DNA of 64,000 nucleotides. Origin: an uncultured Alistipes sp. GTDB taxonomy: Bacteria > Bacteroidota > Bacteroidia > Bacteroidales > Rikenellaceae. A model generated the notes under the pieces. That model was not told the DNA's origin and did no database searches. It saw nothing but the letters and a program-made list of their open reading frames with translations. Positions 25,993 to 35,457 of this stretch are shown here, in pieces; the first letter of the stretch is position 1; every line of letters begins with the position of its first letter. The translations under genes and the position numbers were made by a program. The stretch is from positions 34,375 through 98,374 of the forward strand of contig URRP01000002.1 of NCBI GenBank assembly GCA_900550375.1, given 5' to 3'.

Positions 25993-26020
25993 CGGGACGG
26001 CGGAATGCCGTCCCGTTTTT
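25993..26020 (+). terminator. Intrinsic terminator of the GH106-like gene
   Basis: Nine-bp stem CGGGACGGC/GCCGTCCCG, 5-base loop, then five T; 26 bases after the stop codon. Confidence 0.85.
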
Positions 26021-26097
26021 CGTATGGTTTCGTTTGCAATTATTCGGGACGATGCGTATGCGGGAAGGACTTTTAGACACTCGAAAAGGGGCGAAAG

Positions 26098-26141
26098 CCG
26101 AAGAAATGTCGTTTCGTTACGAAATTTCTTCGGTTTTATTT
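26098..26141 (+). terminator. Second hairpin before glpA
   Basis: CCGAAGAAAT at 26098-26107 pairs with ATTTCTTCGG at 26124-26133, with an inner TCGT/ACGA stem, followed by TTTTATTTT. It may back up the previous terminator. It overlaps the start of the putative glp promoter, so it is less likely a leader attenuator. Confidence 0.55.
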
Positions 26142-26170
26142 TGAAATTCTTCGTTTTATGCGTTTCTTTG
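26140..26170 (+). promoter_or_regulatory. Putative glpABC promoter
   Basis: TTTG at 26140-26143, 19-base spacer, TTTCTTTG at 26163-26170 (one mismatch to TAnnTTTG). It lies 34 bases before the glpA ATG. Confidence 0.45.
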
Positions 26171-26204
26171 TATTCGGAAAATAATCGAAAACGAAAATAC
26201 CATC

Positions 26205-27818
26205 ATGACAAAGCAATTCGATGTGATTATTATCGGCGGCGGCGCGACGGGCGCCGGTGTAGCCCGCGATTGCTCCCTGCGCGGAATCCGCGCGCTGCTG
26301 CTCGAGCGATTCGATATCGCGACGGGTGCTACGGGACGGAATCACGGCCTGCTGCACAGCGGTGCGCGGTATGCCGTTACCGATCGCGAATCGGCCGAGG
26401 AGTGTATCAAGGAGAACATGATCCTGCGCCGGATTGCCAGCCATTGCGTCGAGCAGACCGACGGTCTGTTTCTGAGCCTGCCCGAGGACGGGCTGGAGTT
26501 TCAGGCCAAGTTCGTCGAGGCGTGTCGTGCGGCGGGCATCCGCGCCGACGTGATCGATCCGAAGGAGGCGCTGCGGCTCGAACCGTCGGCCAATCCGGCG
26601 ATGATCGGCGCGGTGCGCGTACCTGACGGCGCGGTCGACCCGTTCCGGCTGACGGCCGCCAATGTCATCGATGCCAAGGCGCACGGCGCCGAGGTGCTGA
26701 CCTACCACGAGGTGCTCGACTTCCTGCGCGAGCAGAACCGCATCGCGGGCGTCAAGGTGCTCGACCACAAGACGGGCGAGACGACCGAATATCGGGCGCA
26801 GGTGGTGGTCAACGCGGGCGGCATCTGGGGACATGACATCGCCAAGAAGGCAGGGGTGACGGTCAACATGCTGCCGGCCAAAGGGTCGCTGCTGATCTTC
26901 GGCCACCGTGTGAACAATATCGTGCTGAACCGCTGCCGCAAACCGGCCGATGCCGATATTCTGGTGCCGGGCGATACGATCTCGCTCATCGGCACTACGT
27001 CGAGCAAGGTGCCTTTCGACGAGGTGGACAATATGTATGTCACGGCCGACGAGGTCGATCTGCTGCTGCGCGAGGGTACGAAACTGGCGCCGTCGTTGGC
27101 CTATACCCGCATTTTGCGCGCCTACGCCGGCGTGCGTCCGCTGGTGGCGTCGGACGACGATCCGAGCGGCCGCAGCGTGAGTCGCGGCATCGTGGTGCTC
27201 GACCATGCCGTGCGCGACGGGCTGGAGGGCTTCGTGACCATCACGGGCGGCAAACTGATGACCTACCGTCTGATGGCGGAGTGGACGACCGATCTCGTCT
27301 GCAAGAAACTGAATCTCTCGGCCAAATGTACCACCGCCGAGCAGAACCTTCCCGGCTCGCGCGAGTCGGAGGAGGAGGTGAGCCGCGGGATGATCTCCGT
27401 TCCGGTGGCGCAGCGTGCGTCGTCGATCCACCGTCACGGCGATATGGCCCGCAAACTGGCCGCAGGCGATGCCGCGCAGCGTTCGCTGGTCTGCGAGTGC
27501 GAGGAGGTGTCGGTCGGCGAGGTGGAATATGCTCTCAATGAACTGGATGTCAACAATCTGGTCGATCTGCGCCGGCGTACCCGTGTGGGAATGGGAACCT
27601 GTCAGGGCGAGTTGTGCGCCTGCCGTGCTGCGGGATTGATGGCCGAGGCGGGCAAGTACTGCGTGCGGCGTGCCAAGGAGGATCTGGTGCAGTTCCTCAA
27701 CGAACGTTGGAAGGGCATGGCCCCCGTGGCGTGGGGCGATACGCTGCGCGAGAGCGAATTTACAATGTGGCTCTACGACGGCGTGTGCGGTTTAACGAAC
27801 AGTGATAATACGAAATAA
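26205..27818 (+). CDS. glpA: Anaerobic glycerol-3-phosphate dehydrogenase subunit A
   Basis: Oxidises sn-glycerol-3-phosphate to dihydroxyacetone phosphate; FAD-dependent catalytic subunit of the GlpABC complex at the inner face of the membrane. 537 residues. FAD-binding GGGATGAGVARD (about 12-23), the GlpA/GlpD pattern ATGRNHGLLHSGARYA, and a C-terminal BFD-like [2Fe-2S] domain (CECEEVS...GTCQGELCACR) that separates GlpA from aerobic GlpD. glpB starts four bases after its stop. Next to a glycerophosphodiesterase locus, it would burn the glycerol-3-phosphate released there. Confidence 0.95.
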   Translation: MTKQFDVIIIGGGATGAGVARDCSLRGIRALLLERFDIATGATGRNHGLLHSGARYAVTDRESAEECIKENMILRRIASHCVEQTDGLFLSLPEDGLEFQAKFVEACRAAGIRADVIDPKEALRLEPSANPAMIGAVRVPDGAVDPFRLTAANVIDAKAHGAEVLTYHEVLDFLREQNRIAGVKVLDHKTGETTEYRAQVVVNAGGIWGHDIAKKAGVTVNMLPAKGSLLIFGHRVNNIVLNRCRKPADADILVPGDTISLIGTTSSKVPFDEVDNMYVTADEVDLLLREGTKLAPSLAYTRILRAYAGVRPLVASDDDPSGRSVSRGIVVLDHAVRDGLEGFVTITGGKLMTYRLMAEWTTDLVCKKLNLSAKCTTAEQNLPGSRESEEEVSRGMISVPVAQRASSIHRHGDMARKLAAGDAAQRSLVCECEEVSVGEVEYALNELDVNNLVDLRRRTRVGMGTCQGELCACRAAGLMAEAGKYCVRRAKEDLVQFLNERWKGMAPVAWGDTLRESEFTMWLYDGVCGLTNSDNTK

Positions 27819-27822
27819 CGAT

Positions 27823-29079
27823 ATGAAATTCGATAGTGTAATCATCGGCGGCGGTTTGTCGGGACTCGTCTGCGGCATCCGCCTCGCCAAAGCGGGCCGG
27901 CGCTGCGCCATCGTCTCTTCGGGGCAGAGCGCGCTGCACTTCTCGTCGGGGTCGTTCGATCTGTTGGGCGCGCTGCCCGACGGTACGCCTGTGACGGCTC
28001 CTGCGGAGTCGGTGGGAGAGACGATCCGGCAGGCTCCCGAACATCCCTATGCCAAGATCGGTGTCAGTCGTTTTGCGACGCTGGCGGCCGAGGCGGCCGC
28101 ACTGCTCGCGGAGGCGGGTGTCGCCGCCGAGGGCGATGCTGCAAGGAACCACTACCGCCTGACTCCGATGGGCGGTCTGAAACCCGCATGGCTGACGCTG
28201 GCGGGATATGTGCATAGCGAGTCGTCCGACGCATTGCCGTGGCGCAAGGTCGCGCTGTTCAATGCCGCAGGATTCCTCGATTTCTATACGCAGTTCCTGT
28301 CGGACGAATTCCGCCGCATGGGCGTTGCGTGTTCGGTACATACGTTCAACATGCCGGCACTCGAGGCGATCCGCAAGAATCCGAGCGAGATGCGCTCGGC
28401 CAACATCGCCCGCATCTTCGACCGGCAGGAGAATCTCGATGAACTGGCGCGTATGTTGACGCGTGATGCGGGCGACGCCGAAGCCGTCCTGCTGCCTGCC
28501 GTGCTGGGGATCGACCGCCGCGATGCGGTGGCGCAGCTGGCCGAGAAGGTCGGGCGTCCCGTTGCGATCGTCGCCACGCTGCCCCCTTCGGTGCCCGGGT
28601 TGCAGACGCAGTTGCAGCTGCGGCGTTATTTCCAGCAGCTGGGCGGTGTCTACATGCTGGGCGACACCGCCGTGCGCTATGAAGCCGAGGGCAATCGCAT
28701 CACGGCGCTCTATACGGTCGCTCACGGCGATATCCCGTTCGTAGCCGGCGACTATGTGCTCGCGACGGGCAGTTATTTCAGTCAGGGGCTGGTGGCCGAG
28801 ATGAACGGCGTGCGCGAGCCGTTGTTCGGGCTGGACGTAGCCTATGCCGCCGATCGCGGCGCATGGTACGATCGCGATCTGTTCGCGGCGCAGCCGTTCG
28901 AGCTGTTCGGCGTGAAATGCAACGCACAGCTGCACGGTCTGCGCGACGGACGTGCGGTGGAGAACCTCTACGTGATCGGCGCCGGACTGGCGGGATTCAA
29001 CCCCGTGAAGGAGGGGTGTGGCGCGGGCGTGTCGATGCTTACGGCGCTTCATGCCGCCGAAGGGATTTTAAACGAGTAA
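27823..29079 (+). CDS. glpB: Anaerobic glycerol-3-phosphate dehydrogenase subunit B
   Basis: 418 residues from ATG 27823 (MKFDSVIIGGGLSGLVCGIRLA); an earlier in-frame non-ATG start would overlap glpA and is not needed. The N-terminal Rossmann FAD motif GGGLSGLVCG and the C-terminal VIGAGLAGFNPVKEGCG fit GlpB, a flavoprotein linking GlpA to GlpC. It lies between glpA (4 bases) and glpC (5 bases). Confidence 0.92.
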   Translation: MKFDSVIIGGGLSGLVCGIRLAKAGRRCAIVSSGQSALHFSSGSFDLLGALPDGTPVTAPAESVGETIRQAPEHPYAKIGVSRFATLAAEAAALLAEAGVAAEGDAARNHYRLTPMGGLKPAWLTLAGYVHSESSDALPWRKVALFNAAGFLDFYTQFLSDEFRRMGVACSVHTFNMPALEAIRKNPSEMRSANIARIFDRQENLDELARMLTRDAGDAEAVLLPAVLGIDRRDAVAQLAEKVGRPVAIVATLPPSVPGLQTQLQLRRYFQQLGGVYMLGDTAVRYEAEGNRITALYTVAHGDIPFVAGDYVLATGSYFSQGLVAEMNGVREPLFGLDVAYAADRGAWYDRDLFAAQPFELFGVKCNAQLHGLRDGRAVENLYVIGAGLAGFNPVKEGCGAGVSMLTALHAAEGILNE

Positions 29080-29084
29080 AGGCT

Positions 29085-30296
29085 ATGACGGAATACAGTG
29101 AAAATAATTTCGAGCAGTGCATCAAATGTACTGTCTGCACGGTCTATTGCCCCGCGGCGGCTGCCAATCCGCTCTTCCCGGGGCCGAAACAGGCGGGACC
29201 CGACGGTGAACGCCTGCGTCTGAAGCAGCCCGGGTTCTACGACGAGGCGCTCAAGTACTGCCTCAACTGCAAGCGGTGCGAGGTGGCCTGCCCGTCGAAC
29301 GTGCGTATCGGCGATATCATCCAGCTCGCCCGCATCAAGTTCAGTAAGAAGAAGCCGGGCCTGCGCGAGTTCGTGCTCGCGAACACCGATCTGGTGGGAA
29401 CGCTCTCGACGCCGTTTGCGCCGGTGGTGAACGCCACGGTGGGGCTGAAACCCGTGAAACTGATTATGGACAAGGTGATGCGCATCGACCATCGCCGCAC
29501 CTTCCCCAAATACGCCTTCGGAACCTTCGAAGGGTGGATGCGCAAGCAGCGTAAGGCGCAGGCCGCTTTCCCCGAGCAGGTGAGCTATTTCCACGGCTGT
29601 TACGTCAACTACAACAATCCGCCGCTGGGCAAGGATTTCGTGAAGGTGATGAATGCGCTGGGTATCGGCGTGCAGCTGCTTAAAAAGGAGAAGTGCTGCG
29701 GCGTGGCGCTGATCTCCAACGGTCTGATAAATCAAGCCAAACGGCAGGCCGAGGTCAATATCGCTTCGATCCGCGAGTCGGTTGTGGAGCGCAGGATTCC
29801 CGTGCTGGGGACTTCGTCGACCTGTACCTTTACGCTGCGCGACGAGTATCCCCATCTGCTGGGTATCGATACCTCGGACGTGCGCGATCAGGTGGAGCTG
29901 GCGACCCGTTACATCTACCGTCTGCTGGAGTCGGGCAAGGCGAAGCTGCGTTTGCGCAAGGATGCGCCCAAGGTGAAGGTGGCCTACCATACCCCCTGCC
30001 ATATGGAGAAGCTCGGGTGGTCGTACTATTCGATCGAACTGCTGAAGCTGATCCCCTCGGTGGAGCTGACGGTGCTCGACTCGCAGTGCTGCGGCATCGC
30101 GGGAACCTACGGGTTCAAAAAGGAGAACTACGAGACCTCGCAGGCGATCGGCGAAGGGCTGTTCCGGCAGATCGAGGCGTCGGGCTGCGACATGGTGGCC
30201 ACCGACTGCGAGACCTGCAAGTGGCAGATCGAGATGTCGACCTCGAAACGGGTCGAGCATCCGCTTTCGATTCTTGCGGCGGCGCTCGAAGAGTGA
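29085..30296 (+). CDS. glpC: Anaerobic glycerol-3-phosphate dehydrogenase subunit C
   Basis: 403 residues from ATG 29085. Two [4Fe-4S] motifs near the N-terminus (CIKCTVCTVYCP at 12-23, CLNCKRCEVACP further on) and two CCG-type cysteine domains (KKEKCCG and DSQCCGIAGTYG). It carries electrons from GlpAB to menaquinone at the membrane. It ends the operon and is followed by a strong terminator. Confidence 0.95.
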   Translation: MTEYSENNFEQCIKCTVCTVYCPAAAANPLFPGPKQAGPDGERLRLKQPGFYDEALKYCLNCKRCEVACPSNVRIGDIIQLARIKFSKKKPGLREFVLANTDLVGTLSTPFAPVVNATVGLKPVKLIMDKVMRIDHRRTFPKYAFGTFEGWMRKQRKAQAAFPEQVSYFHGCYVNYNNPPLGKDFVKVMNALGIGVQLLKKEKCCGVALISNGLINQAKRQAEVNIASIRESVVERRIPVLGTSSTCTFTLRDEYPHLLGIDTSDVRDQVELATRYIYRLLESGKAKLRLRKDAPKVKVAYHTPCHMEKLGWSYYSIELLKLIPSVELTVLDSQCCGIAGTYGFKKENYETSQAIGEGLFRQIEASGCDMVATDCETCKWQIEMSTSKRVEHPLSILAAALEE

Positions 30297-30314
30297 TCGG
30301 CGCGAAAACGTTCG

Positions 30315-30349
30315 AACCGGCTTCGGAGATTCTCCGAAGCCGGTTTTTT
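30315..30349 (+). terminator. Intrinsic terminator of glpABC
   Basis: CCGGCTTCGGAGA pairs with TCTCCGAAGCCGG around a very short centre, followed by seven T, 18 bases after the glpC stop. Confidence 0.9.
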
Positions 30350-30437
30350 TGTTCGGGCGGTAGGGGTGCCTTTGGGGGGACGGCTCTTTACGCTGTTTTT
30401 GTGCAAAAGCGGCAACAATGCTTTCTGCTTGCTCCGG

Positions 30438-30620
30438 CGTTCGATCCTCACGTCGGGCGCCTGCGACGCCCTCCTCAGGAAGACAGACTATTGTCATTCC
30501 GAGCGCAGTGAAACGGAGCGCGGGAATCTATCGCTGTCGGTTTTTTGTTCTTCACAGGAGTAAGCGTTCGATCCTCACGTCGGGCGTCTGCGACGCCCTC
30601 CTCAGGAAGACGGTCCGTTG
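30438..30620. repeat. Dispersed intergenic repeat, family R, copy 3 (partly doubled)
   Basis: In reverse orientation to the copies at 2190-2580: GATCCTCACGTCGGGCG with CCTCCTCAGGAAGAC appears twice (near 30443 and 30569), and TGTCATTCCGAGCGCAGTG lies between them. The remaining gap up to the fecR gene (30621-30785) shows no gene and no clear promoter. Confidence 0.7.
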
Positions 30621-30785
30621 AAACGGCGGTCGGTGACGATCGTAATTGTGCACGGCGTGCAGCCAGATTCTTAAGTGTTTCCGGCCGCCACGAGAGGACA
30701 TCTTCGATTTTTTCGTATCATTTTTCATTTTCGGTTACGTAATGCGACCCGATCGTGCGTATATAGAGTAGAAAGAGTCGTGATT

Positions 30786-31760
30786 ATGGATAAGAAAAAG
30801 ATACGGAGACTGTTCGACGGCGACTGCACTTCGGCGGAGGAACAGACCGCCGGCCGCTGGCTGGCCGAACATGCCGAAACGAAGGAGGCCGATGAACTGT
30901 TGTATGCCCTCCTTCGCGAGACGAAGCCCGCTGCGGCTGACACGGGAGGTGCGTTCCGACGCGTATGCCGCCGTCTGGGCATTGCGCCGCAGAGGTCCGC
31001 TTGGTGGCTCGTCGGCCGTTGGACGATGCGGGCTGCGGCCTGTCTGCTGGTGCCTGTCGCGGCGCTGGCGCTCTACCTCTACGGCGAGGCGCAGCGTCCG
31101 GGCGAATGGTTCGAGGCGTACGCTCCCTACGGAAAGACGCTGCGCGTGGTGCTGCCCGACCGGTCGGAGGTGGTCATCAACTCGGGAACCAAACTGATCT
31201 ATCCCGACAAGTTCGGACCCGACCGCCGGCAGGTCTTTCTGGCGGGCGAGGGGTATGCCACGATTACGAAGGACCCCGAACGGCCCTTCGTGATGTCGGC
31301 CGGCGAGGTCGACGTGCGGGTGCTCGGTACGAAATTCAACCTGAAATCCTACGCCGAGGATTCGGAGGTCGAGGTGACGCTCGTCGAGGGCAGCGTCGAG
31401 ATGGATACGAAGTTCGGCGAAAACGACCGCACCGTGCGGCTCAAGCCGGGCGAACTGGTGAAACTCGACAAACGCACGGGCGCGACCGAGACGTTCGACG
31501 TGCCTGTGGATGCCTACCGGCCTGTGGTTTGCGGCGGCGGGCTTTTCTTCATGGATAAACGTTTCGACGAGATCGTCGCCTACCTCGGAAAACGCTTCGA
31601 CGTGACGATCAATATCTCCGACAAATCGCTGGCCGAGAAGCGTTTCATCGCCTCGTTCGTCAACGGCGAGTCGCTCGACGAAATGCTCGTCTCGTTCAAT
31701 GCCGACAATGCGATGCGCATCCGCCGCGAAGGCCGCATCGTCAATATCACCAAACGCTAA
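30786..31760 (+). CDS. FecR-family anti-sigma factor
   Basis: 324 residues from ATG 30786. Short cytoplasmic N-terminal part (1-85), one membrane helix (about 86-102, AACLLVPVAALALYLYG), then the periplasmic FecR domain (LRVVLPDRSEVVINSGTKL, VLGTKFNLKSYAEDSEVEVTL) and a C-terminal domain of DUF4974 type (VNGESLDEMLVSFNADN). It receives the signal from an STN-domain transporter and releases an ECF sigma factor. The STN SusC is the next gene, but no sigma gene lies upstream; the nearest is 41453-42040, at the far end of the locus. Confidence 0.93.
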   Translation: MDKKKIRRLFDGDCTSAEEQTAGRWLAEHAETKEADELLYALLRETKPAAADTGGAFRRVCRRLGIAPQRSAWWLVGRWTMRAAACLLVPVAALALYLYGEAQRPGEWFEAYAPYGKTLRVVLPDRSEVVINSGTKLIYPDKFGPDRRQVFLAGEGYATITKDPERPFVMSAGEVDVRVLGTKFNLKSYAEDSEVEVTLVEGSVEMDTKFGENDRTVRLKPGELVKLDKRTGATETFDVPVDAYRPVVCGGGLFFMDKRFDEIVAYLGKRFDVTINISDKSLAEKRFIASFVNGESLDEMLVSFNADNAMRIRREGRIVNITKR

Positions 31761-31814
31761 CCGTTAAAGACCTCGTACTATGAAGTAAATCAACCCTTCG
31801 ACACAAAAAAAGGC

Positions 31815-31835
31815 GGAGATATTCGCACTATCTCC
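31815..31835. other. Small hairpin in the fecR-susC gap
   Basis: GGAGATA and TATCTCC form a 7-bp stem with a 7-base loop. On the minus strand it is followed by seven T (plus-strand A run at 31805-31811), so it could terminate antisense transcription; no clear role on the plus strand. Confidence 0.35.
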
Positions 31836-31897
31836 ACCCGGGCAGTTCCGGTCGTGAGCTGCGAAGTCCAACCACAGAACCAAAACTTAACAAATGT

Positions 31898-34800
31898 ATG
31901 AAAAAACCTGAAAACTTACTAACGATTCCGGGCATAAAATCGTTTTGTCTCGGAATAGTTGTGTCGGTGGCGATGTTTCTGCCCTCCCAAGCGTTGGCGG
32001 ACGACATCTCCCTGAATCTGAAAAACGTAACCGTAAAGCGGGCGATCGCCGCCTTGCAGCAGTCGCGGTACTCGCTTACGGTCGACGCCAGCGATATCGA
32101 CTTGGAGCGTCGGATCTCGGTCGCGGCGGAAAATCAGTCGATCGAGAACGTCCTCTCCCAAATCTTCGAGGGACAGGACGTGAGCTATGAAATAAACGGT
32201 CGGAGTATCGTGGTGACGCGCCGCGTAACGCCGCGCGCCGCCAAGGAGGCTGCGTCGCGGACGCTGCACGGCACGGTGCGCGACGACAAGGGCGCCACGA
32301 TCGTGGGTGCGACGGTCGTCGTCAAAGGAACGACCACCGGCGTGACCACCGATATCGACGGCTGCTATTCGCTGCGCGTGGCGACGGCCGATCCCGTGCT
32401 GCAAATTTCATTCATCGGCTATCAAACGGCCGAAGTGGCGGTTGCGCCGGCGCAGACGGTCGTGGACGTGACGCTCAGCGCCTCGTCGATCAATGTGGAC
32501 GAAGTGGTGGTCGTGGGCTACGGTACACAGTCGCGCCATACGCTTACGACGGCCGTTTCGAAGATCGCCGGCAGTTCGGTGGCGGCGGCTCCCGTGACGT
32601 CGGTCGGCGATGCACTGAAGGGCAAGGTGGCGGGTATGCAGGTCTCGACGACCAACTCGTTGCCGGGCGAGGCGCCGACGTTCCTGATCCGCGGCGGTTC
32701 GTCGATCAACCAGAGCAATGCCCCGATCGTCATCGTGGACGGCATCACGCGCGCCATGAACGACATCAATCCCAACGATATCGAGTCGATCGAGGTGCTG
32801 AAAGATGCCGCCGCGGCCGGAATTTACGGTTCGCGGGCGTCGAACGGCGTGATCCTGATCACCACCAAGAAGGGTACGGTGGGCAAGGGACCGGAGATCG
32901 TCTTCGAGGGGCAGATCGGCTGGGAGACCCCTTCGCGCAAGTGGAACTTCATGAATTCCGAGGAGTTTCTGTCGTTCGTGCGTCCGGCCATCGCCGAGTC
33001 GTACAACGGCGCTTCGGTGCTTACGTCGGCAACGGCAGCCGGTACGGGCAACGGCGACGGCTCGATCCACACGACCCGTTTTCTGGACGACGGCGAGGCG
33101 GTTCCCGCCGGCTGGAAGAGCATGATCGATCCGGTGACGGGGCGCACGCTCGTCTTTACCGATACCGACGAACAGGGACACTGGTTTCAGGATGCGATGT
33201 GGGCGAAGGCCTACGTGGGCGTGACGGGCGGTAACGAGAACGTGAAGTATGCCGCATCGGTGAGCTACGCCGACGACGGCGGCGTGGTGGCGATGACCGA
33301 CTATTCGGTATTCACGATGCACGGCAGTGCGGATTTCAAGATTTCGAAACGGCTGTCGGCCTCGACGACCTTCGACCTGTCGCGTTCGATCCGACATCCG
33401 CTCGTCGACAACTACTTCAACAGCCTCGGACGCGGTCTGCTGATCGCGCCCACGCACCGCGACTACGACGCCGACGGCAATCTGTTGCGCGGCGGCGACA
33501 ATAAGGCGTGCCACACGGCGATGTGGTACGAGACCTACTACGACCGCGAATGCGCCGACAAGCGCGCCACGGGCAACTTCAACCTCAACTGGGAGATCGT
33601 CGACGGGATGACCGCCACGGCGCAGTACGCCATGCACGACTACAACTACCGCGGCAGCTACTACTACAAGGGCAACTCGCTCGAACAGACCCGCAGCTGC
33701 ACGGAGACGCTCACGGAGACGCTGCGCGACCAGTTCACGGCCTACCTCAATTTCGACCGCACGTTCAAGCGTCACCAGATCGGCGTGACGGCCGGTTACG
33801 ACTATATGGCAGAGCGGTATCGCTACCTGACGGCCAACTCGACCTATGCACCGTCGGACAAAGTGCCCGTGATTCAGTCGGGCAGCAACTTCACGGCCAG
33901 CAACAAGGACACGAAGGAGGTGCTGATCTCCTATTTCGGCCGTGTGAACTACAACTTCGACAAGCGTTACGTCTTTTCGTTCACGGCCCGTGCCGACGGC
34001 TCGTCGAAATTCGCTCCGGGCAACAAGTGGGGCTTCTTCCCCGCCGGCGCCGCCGCGTGGAACATCTCCGACGAGAAATTCTGGAACGTGCGCCCGATCA
34101 ACGATCTCAAGCTGCGCGTGAGCTACGGTATGACGGGTAACAACGGCATCGGGTTGTACGACGCCTACGGTTCGTACAGCACGGCGCAGAACTACGCCGG
34201 CCACTCCACGACGATCGCTTCGGCGATGGCCAACAGCGCGTTGCGGTGGGAGACTACGACGCAGTTCGACATCGGCTTCGATCTGGCCATGTTCAACAAC
34301 CGGCTGCGCATCGTGGCCGACTACTACGACAAGGTGACCGATAATATGATCTTCTCGATTACGCTGCCCGATACGTCGGCCTACTCGTCGGTGAAGGCCA
34401 ACGTCGGCTCGGCGCGTTTCCACGGGTTCGAGCTGGAGCTGCATTCGGTCAACATTCAGAAGAAGAACTTCACGTGGACGACCGACCTGACCTATACCTA
34501 CAACCGCAACGAGGTGAAGACGCTGCCCGACGAGTACAAGTATACCGACGTCGATGGCAACGAAGCGTGGCGCATCGGAGGCTACACGATGACCGAGAGC
34601 GGCTACCGCTTCGGCGGTACGGCCGTGGGAGAACCGCTGGGACGCATCTACGGTTATAAGATCGCGGGCATCATCCAGTCGCAGGCCGAGGCCGACGCGG
34701 CGCTCTACGACAGCCAGTCGCACGGCTACCGCCGCTCGGACGGCTACTCGGAGAATACCAACTCGAAATACAAGGGCCGCAAGGACATCGGCGACTACGA

Positions 34801-35431
34801 GTGGTGCAACCGTGAAGGCTCGGCACGTCTGGCGGACGGCCGCGAGCAGATCTCGTCGGAGGACATGTTCTACCTCGGCTCGGTGATCCCGCACTCGGTG
34901 GGCGGCATCAACAACACCTTCAAGTACAAGAACCTCTCGCTGTCGGTCTACCTCGATTATGCGCTGGGACACTCGATCTACAACTATTTCAAGTCGCGCG
35001 TCTTCCAGAACGGCATGGGCAGCAACAACGCGAACCTCGACAAGATGGTCTACGACTGCTGGCGTTATCCGGGCGACACGGAGGCCAAGTACGCACGTTT
35101 CTACGCCAACGACCCCGACTACGGCAACCGCAACTTCTCGCGCATCTCGGATTTCAACGTCGAGAAGGCCGACTACCTCTGCATCCGCGACGTGACGCTC
35201 AGCTACGACCTGCCCGTGCGCTGGATTCAGAAGCTGGGGATGAAGAAGCTCACGGTGGGCGTCACGGGAAATACGCTCTACTATTTCACGAAGGTGTCGG
35301 GTTCGATCAGCCCCGAGAGCGGAGCGGGCGCCGACGGCAACCTCTACAAGAGCACGTCGACGGGCGATGCTGGCGGCAACATCGCGCCCAACGCCCGCAA
35401 GGTGCTCTTCTCGCTCAAATGCGTCTTCTAA
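31898..35431 (+). CDS. SusC-like TonB-dependent transporter with STN signalling domain (locus 2)
   Basis: 1177 residues. Signal peptide (to ALA at about 35), STN domain (about 38-95, ISLNLKNVTVKRAIAALQQ...GRSIVVTRR), carboxypeptidase-like domain (about 108-190), TonB-box-like VDEVVVVGYG, plug (about 205-320) and barrel to the C-terminal Phe. The STN domain is the part that contacts a FecR anti-sigma factor, and the fecR gene is directly upstream, so substrate binding here should control an ECF sigma factor. The downstream enzymes are phosphodiesterases, not glycosidases, which points to an unusual cargo. Confidence 0.95.
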   Translation: MKKPENLLTIPGIKSFCLGIVVSVAMFLPSQALADDISLNLKNVTVKRAIAALQQSRYSLTVDASDIDLERRISVAAENQSIENVLSQIFEGQDVSYEINGRSIVVTRRVTPRAAKEAASRTLHGTVRDDKGATIVGATVVVKGTTTGVTTDIDGCYSLRVATADPVLQISFIGYQTAEVAVAPAQTVVDVTLSASSINVDEVVVVGYGTQSRHTLTTAVSKIAGSSVAAAPVTSVGDALKGKVAGMQVSTTNSLPGEAPTFLIRGGSSINQSNAPIVIVDGITRAMNDINPNDIESIEVLKDAAAAGIYGSRASNGVILITTKKGTVGKGPEIVFEGQIGWETPSRKWNFMNSEEFLSFVRPAIAESYNGASVLTSATAAGTGNGDGSIHTTRFLDDGEAVPAGWKSMIDPVTGRTLVFTDTDEQGHWFQDAMWAKAYVGVTGGNENVKYAASVSYADDGGVVAMTDYSVFTMHGSADFKISKRLSASTTFDLSRSIRHPLVDNYFNSLGRGLLIAPTHRDYDADGNLLRGGDNKACHTAMWYETYYDRECADKRATGNFNLNWEIVDGMTATAQYAMHDYNYRGSYYYKGNSLEQTRSCTETLTETLRDQFTAYLNFDRTFKRHQIGVTAGYDYMAERYRYLTANSTYAPSDKVPVIQSGSNFTASNKDTKEVLISYFGRVNYNFDKRYVFSFTARADGSSKFAPGNKWGFFPAGAAAWNISDEKFWNVRPINDLKLRVSYGMTGNNGIGLYDAYGSYSTAQNYAGHSTTIASAMANSALRWETTTQFDIGFDLAMFNNRLRIVADYYDKVTDNMIFSITLPDTSAYSSVKANVGSARFHGFELELHSVNIQKKNFTWTTDLTYTYNRNEVKTLPDEYKYTDVDGNEAWRIGGYTMTESGYRFGGTAVGEPLGRIYGYKIAGIIQSQAEADAALYDSQSHGYRRSDGYSENTNSKYKGRKDIGDYEWCNREGSARLADGREQISSEDMFYLGSVIPHSVGGINNTFKYKNLSLSVYLDYALGHSIYNYFKSRVFQNGMGSNNANLDKMVYDCWRYPGDTEAKYARFYANDPDYGNRNFSRISDFNVEKADYLCIRDVTLSYDLPVRWIQKLGMKKLTVGVTGNTLYYFTKVSGSISPESGAGADGNLYKSTSTGDAGGNIAPNARKVLFSLKCVF

Positions 35432-35457
35432 TGCTTCACTACAACCAAGATAAAACC